Shown here: positions 54,493 to 63,232 of the stretch, piece by piece
How the letters are laid out: each line of letters opens with the position of its first letter
Position numbering within the stretch: the first letter of the stretch is position 1
NCBI RefSeq assembly: GCF_039543665.1
Contig: NZ_BAABKE010000003.1
Coordinates: forward strand, 310,001-374,000
Length of the DNA: 64,000 bases
Origin: Wohlfahrtiimonas larvae
Lineage (GTDB): Bacteria; Pseudomonadota; Gammaproteobacteria; Cardiobacteriales; Wohlfahrtiimonadaceae
Direction: 5' to 3'
Program-made: the position numbers and the translations under genes
The notes under the pieces: model-generated
Databases searched by the model: none
Seen by the model: only the letters and a program-made list of their open reading frames with translations
Told to the model about the DNA's origin: nothing

Positions 54493-54708
54493 ATGCCTTC
54501 CGTCAAGATTCGTGATAATGAACCTTTTGACGTTGCTCTGCGTCGTTTTAAGCGTGCTTGTGAAAAAGCTGGCGTAATTGCAGACGTTCGTGCACGTGAA
54601 TTCTATGAAAAACCAACGCAAGAGCGTAAGCGCAAGGCTGCTGCTGCTCAGAAACGCCATTATAAGCGTATCATGCGTGATTCAATTCATCGTAAGCGTT
54701 TATACTAA
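54493..54708 (+). CDS. rpsU: 30S ribosomal protein S21
   Basis: 71 residues, exact family size: PSVKIRDNEPFDVALRRFKRACEKAG at the start and a basic tail KRHYKRIMRDSIHRKRLY. Needed for translation initiation. In most gammaproteobacteria rpsU heads the rpsU-dnaG-rpoD operon; here it is alone, with its own promoter and terminator. Confidence 0.98.
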   Translation: MPSVKIRDNEPFDVALRRFKRACEKAGVIADVRAREFYEKPTQERKRKAAAAQKRHYKRIMRDSIHRKRLY

Positions 54709-54738
54709 TACAATATTTATATTGAATTAGAATGTTTC

Positions 54739-54769
54739 AAAAAGCCTCATAATCTTATGAGGCTTTTTT
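54739..54769 (+). terminator. Terminator of rpsU
   Basis: AAAAAGCCTCATAA pairs with TTATGAGGCTTTTTT across a TC loop, ending in six T. Confidence 0.9.
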
Positions 54770-54770
54770 A

Positions 54771-54945
54771 ATTTTGGTATTTTAATTGACTCATAAACAT
54801 TTACTCTTCATCCATCATTCCCTCCTTTGTTGAGACCAACTTCTACAACTGGAATCATTCCACTTATAGTTAAGTATACCCCGATTTAGTAGTATTTTAC
54901 ACCTCAAACACAGCCATTTATTTTTCTTTACATATCGTGGAAAAA
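54771..54945. other. Gene-free stretch between rpsU and typA
   Basis: No gene is supported here. On the minus strand a near-ideal AAAGGAGGG site (about 54830) is followed by ATGs that meet stops within five to ten codons, which may be the degraded end of a former gene or insertion. Otherwise nothing is recognised before the typA promoter. Confidence 0.4.
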
Positions 54946-54976
54946 TTGACAGGTTGATCAGAAAATATGCTAAAAT
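54946..54976 (+). promoter_or_regulatory. Promoter of typA
   Basis: TTGACA (54946-54951) and TAAAAT (54971-54976) with a long 19-base spacer. The start would lie near 54984, about 42 bases before the initiation codon. Confidence 0.55.
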
Positions 54977-55025
54977 GTGCGGTCTCATTTTTTCATAACT
55001 ATTCACTGAATAAGGACTTACTCAA

Positions 55026-56849
55026 GTGATCGAAAAATTACGCAATATTGCGATTATTGCCCATGTTGACCATGGCAAAACAACACTCGTTAACCAACTT
55101 CTTAAACAATCTGGAACGTTTGATCCAAGAGCACAAGTTGCTGATCGCGTTATGGATTCTGGCGCTATTGAAAAAGAGCGTGGTATCACGATTCTAGCTA
55201 AAAACACTGCCATTAATTGGAATGACTACCGTATTAACATCGTAGATACTCCTGGGCATGCTGACTTTGGCGGAGAAGTTGAGCGTGTACTATCAATGGT
55301 TGATTCTGTATTACTACTCGTTGATGCTGTTGAAGGCCCAATGCCTCAAACTCGTTTTGTTACACAAAAAGCATTTGCGATGGGCTTTAAACCAATTGTT
55401 GTCATCAATAAAATCGATCGCCCAGGTGCTCGTCCTGATTGGGTTTTAGATCAAACATTTGATTTATTTGATAAATTAGGAGCAACTGAAGAGCAATTAG
55501 ATTTCCCTGTAATCTATGCTTCAGGTTTAAGTGGCTTCTCAGGCGAAACGCCTGATGTACGCGAAGGCGACATGACCGCTTTATTCGAAGCAATCGTTAA
55601 ACACGTAGATGCACCTAATGTTGAAATTGATGCGCCATTCCAATTACAAGTATCTTCATTAGACTATAACTCTTATGTTGGTTTAATTGGTGTTGGCCGC
55701 ATTCAACGTGGTCAAATCAAAACTAACTCACAAGTGACGATCATTGACCGCGAAGGCAAAAAGCGTAATGGTAAAATCCAAAAAATCTTGGGCTTCCATG
55801 GCTTAGATCGTATTGAATTTGAATCAGCACAAGCTGGTGATATCATCTGCTTTACAGGTATTGATCCATTATTCATCTCAGATACATTATGTGATCCAGC
55901 TGCACCAGAAGCATTACCACCATTGACAGTTGATGAACCAACAGTTTCTATGTCAGTACAAGTGAATACTTCTCCATTTGCTGGTAAAGAAGGCAAATTT
56001 GTTACTTCTCGCCAAATCAAAGAGCGTTTAGAAAAAGAATTATTACACAACGTAGCATTGCGCGTTGAAGATACTGAAGACCCTGATCGTTTCAAAATTT
56101 CTGGTCGTGGCGAACTTCATTTATCGATCTTAATTGAAACAATGCGTCGTGAAGGCTTTGAAATGGCCGTTGGTCGTCCTGAAGTAATCTTCAGAGAGGA
56201 AAATGGTGTAAAATTGGAACCTTATGAAACTTTGACATTTGATATTGAAGAAGATCATCAGGGTAAAATCATGGAACAAATGGGAATTCGCTTCGGTGAG
56301 TTAACAAATATGGTTCCTGATGGTAAAGGCCGTATTCGCATTGAATACATCATCCCATCACGTGGCTTGATCGGTTTCCAAACAGAATTTATGACATTAA
56401 CGAGCGGTACCGGCTTAATGTTCCATAACTATGATCATTATGGTCCTTTCAAAAAAGGAGAAGTTGGCCAACGCCTGAATGGTGTATTAATTTCAATTGG
56501 CACTGGTAAAGCATCTGCATATTCACTATTCAACTTACAAGATCGTGGTCGTTTATTCATTGGTCATGCTGAAGAAGTATATGAAGGTCAATTAATCGGC
56601 ATTCACTCACGTGATAATGACTTAACTGTCAACCCTTTAAAAGCTAAGCAATTAACAAACATGCGTGCATCTGGTACCGATGAAGCCTTAACATTAACAC
56701 CGCCAATTCGTATGACACTAGAACAAGCTATCGAATTCATTGATGATGATGAATTGGTTGAAGTTACTCCAAAATCAATTCGTTTACGTAAAAAACATTT
56801 AACAGAAAATGATCGTAAACGTTTCTCTCGTGCCTCTAAAGATGCATAA
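55026..56849 (+). CDS. typA: Ribosome-associated GTPase TypA/BipA
   Basis: 607 residues starting at a GTG. G1 AHVDHGKTTL near residue 12, G2 RGITI, G3 DTPGHADFG, G4 NKIDRPGARPDW; EF-G-like domains II, III (RGELHLSILIETMRREGFE) and V, and the TypA-specific C-terminal domain. Helps assemble the 50S subunit at low temperature and under stress. The GTG is preferred because residue 2 onward (IEKLRNIAI) matches the family exactly. Confidence 0.97.
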   Translation: MIEKLRNIAIIAHVDHGKTTLVNQLLKQSGTFDPRAQVADRVMDSGAIEKERGITILAKNTAINWNDYRINIVDTPGHADFGGEVERVLSMVDSVLLLVDAVEGPMPQTRFVTQKAFAMGFKPIVVINKIDRPGARPDWVLDQTFDLFDKLGATEEQLDFPVIYASGLSGFSGETPDVREGDMTALFEAIVKHVDAPNVEIDAPFQLQVSSLDYNSYVGLIGVGRIQRGQIKTNSQVTIIDREGKKRNGKIQKILGFHGLDRIEFESAQAGDIICFTGIDPLFISDTLCDPAAPEALPPLTVDEPTVSMSVQVNTSPFAGKEGKFVTSRQIKERLEKELLHNVALRVEDTEDPDRFKISGRGELHLSILIETMRREGFEMAVGRPEVIFREENGVKLEPYETLTFDIEEDHQGKIMEQMGIRFGELTNMVPDGKGRIRIEYIIPSRGLIGFQTEFMTLTSGTGLMFHNYDHYGPFKKGEVGQRLNGVLISIGTGKASAYSLFNLQDRGRLFIGHAEEVYEGQLIGIHSRDNDLTVNPLKAKQLTNMRASGTDEALTLTPPIRMTLEQAIEFIDDDELVEVTPKSIRLRKKHLTENDRKRFSRASKDA

Positions 56850-56876
56850 CTAGAAACTTTTAAATCATTAAATACA

Positions 56877-56904
56877 AAAGCGATCTATAAAGATCGCTTT
56901 TTAT
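56877..56904. terminator. Terminator between typA and chaA
   Basis: AAAGCGATCT and AGATCGCTTT form a 10-bp stem with an ATAA loop, followed by TTATTATT on the plus strand and TTTTGTATTT on the minus strand, so both converging genes can use it. Confidence 0.8.
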
Positions 56905-56985
56905 TATTATAGTAAAACCACTTCCAAAAATATCACTAAATTCCAGTTAAAACTCACTGCAGCTCAATATCTCATTCCAATGCTC

Positions 56986-58134
56986 TTAACTCATCACCAT
57001 CATGAGATATGCACCAAAAATCACAAGATGAGCAACACCATCCACTTGATTAGTACGACCACTAGCAAATGTCGCTTGACATAGCATAAAAATCCCTACT
57101 AAAAGCATCATATCCACCATTTCCAAACCTAATACAATCGTATTATTGGTTAACACAGAAATGATAACTACCGCCGGTACAGTCAATGAAATAGTTGCCA
57201 AGACTGATCCAAAATACATATTAATTGCCCGCTGCAAATCATTTGCTAATACAGCACGAATCGCACCCAAACCTTCTGGAGCAAAAATTAAAATTGCTAC
57301 AATCAAACCCGTTAAAGCTTGTGGTGCATTTAAATTACCAAGCAATGTCTCCAATGGCATTGAATCTACTTTAGTGATAGCAACTACAGAAATTAAGTGA
57401 ATAATCAACCAAACACCGTGCCATAAATTTGATCTTGGTGATGGCACACCTTCATGATCTTCATCCTGATCTTCATGCTCATAAATAAATATATTTTGAT
57501 GTGTTTTTGTTTGAATAATCAAAAATACTGCGTATAAAACAGCTGATAAAAAAGCCACCACAAATAATTGCCCAGTAGAATAAGAACCTTTAGGCAAAGT
57601 ATCATTCCCCGGTAATACGCTTGGTAAAATCAAAACGATAAATACCAAAGGAATAATAGCCGTTAAATATTGTGTAACACCTGCTAAATTGACATGTTGC
57701 GTCCTAAATTTACGCCCACCTAAAAGCAAAGAAACACCAACAAAACCACTGATCACCAACATAATTAAAGAATATAAAGTATCTCGCATTAATGTTGCAT
57801 ATGGACTCACACCACCATTCTCTGCAGCAGATACACCTGATGTCATTACAGCAGTAATTAAACTTACCTCTAAAATCACAACAGATAAACTCAAAATTAA
57901 AGAACCATATGGCTCCCCTAGCCTATGAGCAAATACGTCCGCATGACGCACAACACTAAAAGCACTATATAAAATAGCTCCCAAAGAAACTAAATTAATC
58001 AATACCAATAAAGGTGTTGATGTTGTTTTTCTAAATACCAAATCAAAGGCAATCACTACCATTGCCAAGATAACAGCATACTCTTTATGACGAGTACCTT
58101 GGCACTCAACCATTCTTTCTTCTTTTTTAATCAT
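56986..58134 (-). CDS. chaA: Calcium/proton antiporter ChaA-like
   Basis: 382 residues, about eleven hydrophobic segments. The two alpha-repeat motifs of the Ca2+:cation antiporter superfamily are visible: GEPYGSLILSLSVVILEVSLI near residue 75 and FAPEGLGAIRAVLANDLQRAINMYFGSVLATISLTVPAV near 280, each with the transporting acidic residue. An acidic loop (EHEDQDEDHEG) about 218-230 lies between the halves. Exports Ca2+, Na+ or K+ in exchange for H+. GGAGAAG ribosome-binding site. Confidence 0.9.
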   Translation of the reverse strand: MIKKEERMVECQGTRHKEYAVILAMVVIAFDLVFRKTTSTPLLVLINLVSLGAILYSAFSVVRHADVFAHRLGEPYGSLILSLSVVILEVSLITAVMTSGVSAAENGGVSPYATLMRDTLYSLIMLVISGFVGVSLLLGGRKFRTQHVNLAGVTQYLTAIIPLVFIVLILPSVLPGNDTLPKGSYSTGQLFVVAFLSAVLYAVFLIIQTKTHQNIFIYEHEDQDEDHEGVPSPRSNLWHGVWLIIHLISVVAITKVDSMPLETLLGNLNAPQALTGLIVAILIFAPEGLGAIRAVLANDLQRAINMYFGSVLATISLTVPAVVIISVLTNNTIVLGLEMVDMMLLVGIFMLCQATFASGRTNQVDGVAHLVIFGAYLMMVMS

Positions 58135-58303
58135 ACGCTTCTCCTTTTACCGAAGTGCAATTATATAACAGCACTTTTGATCTACAAACAGATAATTTCA
58201 AAGATGAAGATTTTTTTGTTTTTTATCTTATAAATTTCAAAAAATTATTATTTTTACTGTAAAAAGCTGTCATTTACAAGGTTGACAAAATTATATTACC
58301 CAA

Positions 58304-58328
58304 TAAAAAAGCCTTGCAACGCAAGGCT
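58304..58328 (-). terminator. Terminator of ssb
   Basis: On the minus strand AGCCTTGC and GCAAGGCT pair across GTT and run into TTTTTTATTG, 11 bases past the stop. Confidence 0.9.
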
Positions 58329-58338
58329 TCTCCACATT

Positions 58339-58878
58339 TTAAAACGGAATATCATCATCGAAATCATCAAATGTTGGGGCAGCTTGCTGAGTAGGTTGCT
58401 GCTGAGCATTATTTCTAGGCTGTTGATGACCTTGACCTGAACCCTGATTACCATATGAGGGCTGTGACTGCTGACCTGGATAACCAGAATTATAATCGCC
58501 ACCACCAAAATCATCAGAATTATCATTAGCACCTTTACGATCTAGCATCTGCATTGTGCCTTGCATATTCACAACAATTTCCGTTGTATAACGATCTTGT
58601 CCAGACTGATCAGTCCATTTACGAGTCTGTAATTGCCCCTCAAAATACACCAAAGAGCCTTTTTTCAAATATTGACCCGCAATTTCAGCCAATTTCCCAA
58701 AAATTACAACACGATGCCATTCAGTTCTATCTTGTTGCTGTCCTGTATTTTTATCTTTCCAAGATTCAGATGTTGCAATGGTAATATTTGCAACAGCATT
58801 TCCGTTAGGCATATATTTTACTTCAGGATCTCTACCTAAATGCCCCAATAAAATAACCTTATTAATTCCGCGCGCCAT
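58339..58878 (-). CDS. ssb: Single-stranded DNA-binding protein
   Basis: 179 residues. OB-fold about 1-110 (GINKVILLGHLGRDPEVKYMPNG, EWHRVVIFGKLAEIAGQYLKKGS), a Gln/Gly/Pro-rich disordered linker and the conserved acidic tip DFDDDIPF that docks partner proteins. The gene is separated from ftsN by about 68 bases. Confidence 0.97.
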   Translation of the reverse strand: MARGINKVILLGHLGRDPEVKYMPNGNAVANITIATSESWKDKNTGQQQDRTEWHRVVIFGKLAEIAGQYLKKGSLVYFEGQLQTRKWTDQSGQDRYTTEIVVNMQGTMQMLDRKGANDNSDDFGGGDYNSGYPGQQSQPSYGNQGSGQGHQQPRNNAQQQPTQQAAPTFDDFDDDIPF

Positions 58879-58945
58879 AATTATTCCTTACTTAAAAACT
58901 GGTGATCACTATACTAGATTTCTAACAAAATCTCACCATAGAGGT

Positions 58946-59683
58946 TTATTTTACCTCAAAATAACTTACACCTAATGTACCTAGCCGCTTTTTAACTGCA
59001 CTCACTTCTTTTTGAGAAAAACCACCAATACGCACACGATAAATATCCTGTTGAGCCTGATTTTTACCTTGTTGTATTTTTGCCGTAAAGCCATATTTAG
59101 CTAAAAAAGCTTGATGCTTTTCTGCTTCTTTTCGTGCAGTAAAACTTCCTACTTGCAAACTAATATTACCCTCAGATTTAGCAACTGGCTTAATCATAGA
59201 AGTCGAAGGCTCAGTATTTTTCTGCTGACTACTTTCTAAAATCAATGGTGCAATAACAAAATCATTATTTTGAGCTTTTTTTGTTGTAGCAACGGATTGA
59301 GAGGCACTTTCTAAATTAATCTTAGGTGGCTCATGAATATTATCCAAAGGAATGCCACCAAATCTATCTTCTTCACCTAAAATCAAGGAACGCTCTTCTA
59401 ATTGAGTATAAAAATTATATTCCTTAGCCCCTTTAAAATCTTCATCAGATAAAGGCTTAACAACTCTTTTAGGATGTGCATCTTTAATATTCGCCGCCTT
59501 ATTAATTTTTGGTACAGGCGTCTCTTTTCCTTTATTACTAAAATAAGATGCAACAGCAGAAACACATAAACCCAAAAACAAAATCACAACAACAGATGTC
59601 GTGATTCTATTTTTTTTTGAGTTCGGATGTTTTTTTGCAAAGGGATTTCTTTGTCTTTTTGCTTGAGAATATTTCTTTGCCAT
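58946..59683 (-). CDS. FtsN-like SPOR-domain division protein
   Basis: 245 residues. A basic cytoplasmic N-terminus (KRQRNPFAKKHPNSKKN), one transmembrane segment about 29-48, a low-complexity periplasmic linker and a C-terminal SPOR domain about 170-245 (ISLQVGSFTARKEAEKHQAFLAKYG, YRVRIGGFSQKEVSAVKKRL). Overall layout and the position just after argS match FtsN-like proteins. Probably binds septal peptidoglycan and activates the divisome. Confidence 0.8.
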   Translation of the reverse strand: MAKKYSQAKRQRNPFAKKHPNSKKNRITTSVVVILFLGLCVSAVASYFSNKGKETPVPKINKAANIKDAHPKRVVKPLSDEDFKGAKEYNFYTQLEERSLILGEEDRFGGIPLDNIHEPPKINLESASQSVATTKKAQNNDFVIAPLILESSQQKNTEPSTSMIKPVAKSEGNISLQVGSFTARKEAEKHQAFLAKYGFTAKIQQGKNQAQQDIYRVRIGGFSQKEVSAVKKRLGTLGVSYFEVK

Positions 59684-59695
59684 ATAGCCTATAAA

Positions 59696-61402
59696 TTACA
59701 TTTTATTAGGCGCTGATAATCCTAATAAATCTAAACCATTTGCGATGACTTGCCTTGCTGAAGCCAATAAATATAACTTAGCATCTTGCAATGCTGCATC
59801 ATCCGTTAAAATACGAATTGCCTTCCCCTCTTCATCTTTAGCATTATAATAGCTATGAACAGAGCCTGCCAATTCCTGTAAATATGCCGCAATCAAATGT
59901 GGCGCATTATTATTATTTGCTGAGATAACCATTTCAGGAAAACGAGAGATCACTCGCATCACATCATAATCCAAATTACTGTTTAAACGCACAACATTTG
60001 CTTTTGCCGCTTCTACATTAAACTCTGCTGTTTTGCTACGCTCATCCAATAAAGAACAGATACGTGCATGTGCATATTGAATATAATATACAGGATTTTC
60101 TGATGATTGGCTGCGAGCTAAATCAATATCAAATTGTAATTGTGAATCTGGTTTACGCGCAACTAAAAAATAACGAGTTGCATCTTTGCCTACTTCATCA
60201 ATCAAATCACGTAAAGTGACATAGCTACCCGCACGCTTAGAAATTTTCACCTCTTGACCATCACGCATTACCAAAACCATTTGGTGCAACACATAATCTG
60301 GCCAGCCTTTTGGAATACCTGTATTCAATGCTTGAAGCCCAGCTCTTACACGCGCAATCGTACCATGATGATCAGCACCTTGCTCATTAACAACACGTTT
60401 AAATCCACGTTCCCACTTATTACGATGATAAGCTAAGTCCGGCACAAAGTAAGTGTAACCACCTTCTTTTTTGCGCATCACACGATCTTTATCATCACCA
60501 AAATCAGTAGTTCTTAACCAAAGCGCTCCATCTTCTTCGTACGTAAAGCCATTTTTTGTTAATGTTTCTACAACATTATCCACAGAACCATCTTTATACA
60601 CAGACGACTCTAAGAAGAAATTATCAAATTTAACATCAAAGGCTTGAAGATCTAAATCTTGCTCATGACGCAAATATGCAACCGCAAATTCACGAATATT
60701 TTCTAAATCATTCACATCACCCGATGCCACAATACTACGATCATCAGCAACCACTGTTTTCTTTGCTAAAAAATCATTAGCAATCTCAATGATGTAATCA
60801 CCACGATAACCATCTGCCGGCCATGAAGCATCATCAGGTGTCATACCATCAATGCGAGATTTTACAGATAAGGTTAAATTATCGATCTGAGCACCCGCAT
60901 CGTTGTAATAAAATTCCTTTGTTACATCATAGCCATTCGCCGCCATGATTCGCGCCAAAGAGTCACCAACAGCAGCACCCCGACCATGACCAACATGCAA
61001 AGGTCCTGTAGGATTGGCAGATACAAACTCCACCTGTACTTTCATACCATTGGCTAAATTATTGTGCCCATATTTTTCTTTCTGAATCATTACATCATTC
61101 AGTTCATTGTAGTAAGCGTCCTTACTCAATGTAAAATTCATAAATCCAGCACCTGCGATTTCAACTTTATCAATCAATGGATTACTTGGTAATGCAGCAA
61201 TTAATTTTTCAGCAATTTGTCTTGGTGCAGATTTCAATTCACGTGCTAACATCATTGCTAAGTTACTTGCAAAATCACCATGCGCCACATCTCGTGTGCG
61301 CTCAATACTAGATGCAATTTTATCGACAGGGATATTTAAATTCTCATTGCTATTCAAGGAATGAACAGCACTATTTAAAGCAGATTCTATGATATTTTTC
61401 AT
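59696..61402 (-). CDS. argS: Arginyl-tRNA synthetase
   Basis: 568 residues. N-terminal Add1 domain, class I signature NPTGPLHVGHGRGAAVGDSLAR near residue 130 (HVGHG as HIGH), FYYNDAGAQIDNL, GADHHGTIARVRAGLQAL, KISKR in place of KMSK (normal for ArgRS) and a C-terminal anticodon domain with QYAHARICSLL. Lies between proQ (13-base gap) and the FtsN-like gene (12-base gap). Confidence 0.97.
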   Translation of the reverse strand: MKNIIESALNSAVHSLNSNENLNIPVDKIASSIERTRDVAHGDFASNLAMMLARELKSAPRQIAEKLIAALPSNPLIDKVEIAGAGFMNFTLSKDAYYNELNDVMIQKEKYGHNNLANGMKVQVEFVSANPTGPLHVGHGRGAAVGDSLARIMAANGYDVTKEFYYNDAGAQIDNLTLSVKSRIDGMTPDDASWPADGYRGDYIIEIANDFLAKKTVVADDRSIVASGDVNDLENIREFAVAYLRHEQDLDLQAFDVKFDNFFLESSVYKDGSVDNVVETLTKNGFTYEEDGALWLRTTDFGDDKDRVMRKKEGGYTYFVPDLAYHRNKWERGFKRVVNEQGADHHGTIARVRAGLQALNTGIPKGWPDYVLHQMVLVMRDGQEVKISKRAGSYVTLRDLIDEVGKDATRYFLVARKPDSQLQFDIDLARSQSSENPVYYIQYAHARICSLLDERSKTAEFNVEAAKANVVRLNSNLDYDVMRVISRFPEMVISANNNNAPHLIAAYLQELAGSVHSYYNAKDEEGKAIRILTDDAALQDAKLYLLASARQVIANGLDLLGLSAPNKM

Positions 61403-61415
61403 TGATTTCTAAATA

Positions 61416-62075
61416 TTAATACTGATTGAACTTAGACAAAAGACCTTGCATTTTCTCATCCAAATTCTTTGGAGTTGATTCAGTTTTAGTCTCTTGATGA
61501 ACTTGATGTGCTTTTGCCTCTTTTTTCACAAAAGGTTTTTCACCCTGTGGTTTTCTTTGTTTAGGCTTAGCTGCTCTTGCTTGCTGCTTTTTCTCAGCAA
61601 ACTGCGCTTTCTTTTCAGATAAACGTTGAGCTTTTTCTGGTTTATTCTTTGCCAACCACGCCTCAATTTTCGCAATTTCTTCTTTTGCAGCATCTTTTTG
61701 TTCTTGAGAAATCTCTTCAGCTTGAGTTCCATCTAAGTTTAAACGATGCGTTGCATATAACAAAGCATTTTGATAACGCAATTGGCGAGTATAATTAAAC
61801 ATTGCCGCACGCAATGTCATCGAATTAAATCCCCATTCAGATACAATCGGTTGCAATACTTTATGCATACCAATTGCTAAAGGCACAGCACGGCCTTGGC
61901 CTGCTTTGGGAAATACATTGGGATACTCAACTGATAAGCGCGTCAATAATTCATTAGCAGCTTGCTGCTTCTGTTTCATCTTTTCACGTTTCGATTGAGC
62001 TTGATTGTCAACTGTTTCAGTAGTTGGCTCGATTGTTTCAGTTGTATCCAATAAGTTTTGTTTTTCTTCTGTCAT
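61416..62075 (-). CDS. proQ: RNA chaperone ProQ (FinO domain)
   Basis: 219 residues from the ATG at 62075 (a TTG at 62087 is less likely). ProQ/FINO domain about 40-140 with LSVEYPNVFPKAGQGRAVPLAIG and MLRAAMFNYTRQLRYQNAL-like helices, followed by a lysine-rich low-complexity tail. Binds structured sRNAs and mRNA 3' ends. Placed upstream of argS on the same strand and divergent from surA. Confidence 0.88.
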   Translation of the reverse strand: MTEEKQNLLDTTETIEPTTETVDNQAQSKREKMKQKQQAANELLTRLSVEYPNVFPKAGQGRAVPLAIGMHKVLQPIVSEWGFNSMTLRAAMFNYTRQLRYQNALLYATHRLNLDGTQAEEISQEQKDAAKEEIAKIEAWLAKNKPEKAQRLSEKKAQFAEKKQQARAAKPKQRKPQGEKPFVKKEAKAHQVHQETKTESTPKNLDEKMQGLLSKFNQY

Positions 62076-62246
62076 GACATTAAGCAATTGTAAAATATAA
62101 TAAAAAATAGATTAAAAAAGGCGTCGTCACGCCTAAAGGTAGTCATTTTATAGCATATAAAAAATAATTGCATTACTATTCCTTAATTACTAGTATAATT
62201 ATGACCATTTATTTTATTAATATTCTTACTAAAAGAAGGATTTTGT

Positions 62247-63227
62247 ATGGCACGTAAAAAGCTTTCGGTCTTATTGCCTCTATCATTACTATGCTTCTCT
62301 TCCTTTGCAATGATCGGAAATGCACAACCTGCTCGTTACACAGATCAAGTTGCCTTAGTTGTTGATTCTCATGCAATCACACGTCAAGAATTTAATTCTG
62401 CACTCGCTCAGGCGCGTGCAGAATTTCGTGGCTCTGGTTTAAGTGATCAAGCCATTCAAGAAGAAACTGTTAAAATGTTAGCGATCAGCAAAATCATGGA
62501 AAATTTTGCGCAAAATATGGGCATTAACATTCCAAATTCAGCTGTAGATGAAGCCATTCGTGATATTGCTTCTAGAAACCGCGCAACTGTTGCTGACTTA
62601 AAAGAGTATTTACAATATCAAGGCATCCCATTTAGCCAGTTTAAAGAAAATATCCGTAAGCAAATGATGTCAGCTGAATTACGCAATCAATTAATGCGCA
62701 CTGTACGTGTAACTGATGATGAAGTTGACATTTATATGCGTTCAGATGAATTCCAAAAACTAAAAAAAGAGTTAGCACAAAGCAAAACACCTAACGTAAA
62801 AGTTCGCCATATATTGATTCGTATCGATAACGATGTGACTGAAAAAGAAGCAAAATTAAGAATAGATCGCTTATCTGAGCGTTTAGCGACAGGCGAAGGC
62901 TTTGAAGATATAGCTAAGGCGCAATCACAAGATCCTGTATCTGCAGCTAATGGTGGTGAAATAGGCTGGGTTGCGCCTGGTCAATTAGTACCAGAGTTTG
63001 AAAAAGTTATGTTAAACCTCAAAGTGGGTGAAACTAGCAAACCTGTTCGGACACCATTTGGATACCATATCATCAGAGTAGAAGATAAAAAATTAGGTTT
63101 ACCAGATGATGATGCTCAAATTAAAAATATTGCCCGTGACTATTATTATCGTAAAAAAGCTAGCCAACAATACAGCATTTGGCAGGATAAAATGTTAGCT
63201 GACGTATACATCGAGAGACGACAATAA
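62247..63227 (+). CDS. surA: Periplasmic chaperone/peptidyl-prolyl isomerase SurA (one parvulin domain)
   Basis: 326 residues against about 430 in E. coli. Signal peptide to about residue 26 (ending GNAQ). SurA N-terminal chaperone domain (about 35-170: ALVVDSHAITRQEFNSALAQ, YLQYQGIPFSQFKENIRKQM), then a single parvulin domain about 180-285 (VKVRHILIRID, AKAQSQDPVSAANGGEIGWVAPGQLVPEFE, TPFGYHIIRVED) and a C-terminal helix. The second parvulin domain is missing. Chaperones outer-membrane porins. rsmA follows at once, as in E. coli. Confidence 0.92.
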   Translation: MARKKLSVLLPLSLLCFSSFAMIGNAQPARYTDQVALVVDSHAITRQEFNSALAQARAEFRGSGLSDQAIQEETVKMLAISKIMENFAQNMGINIPNSAVDEAIRDIASRNRATVADLKEYLQYQGIPFSQFKENIRKQMMSAELRNQLMRTVRVTDDEVDIYMRSDEFQKLKKELAQSKTPNVKVRHILIRIDNDVTEKEAKLRIDRLSERLATGEGFEDIAKAQSQDPVSAANGGEIGWVAPGQLVPEFEKVMLNLKVGETSKPVRTPFGYHIIRVEDKKLGLPDDDAQIKNIARDYYYRKKASQQYSIWQDKMLADVYIERRQ

Positions 63228-63232
63228 TAGTG

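Noticed and set aside
54815..55006. 63-codon minus-strand frame between rpsU and typA
   Set aside because: It crosses the typA promoter, has no supporting ribosome-binding site and matches nothing known.
58135..58338. Possible ion-sensing riboswitch upstream of chaA
   Set aside because: The leader shows no yybP-ykoY or other recognisable motif; only AT-rich sequence and the ssb terminator are present.
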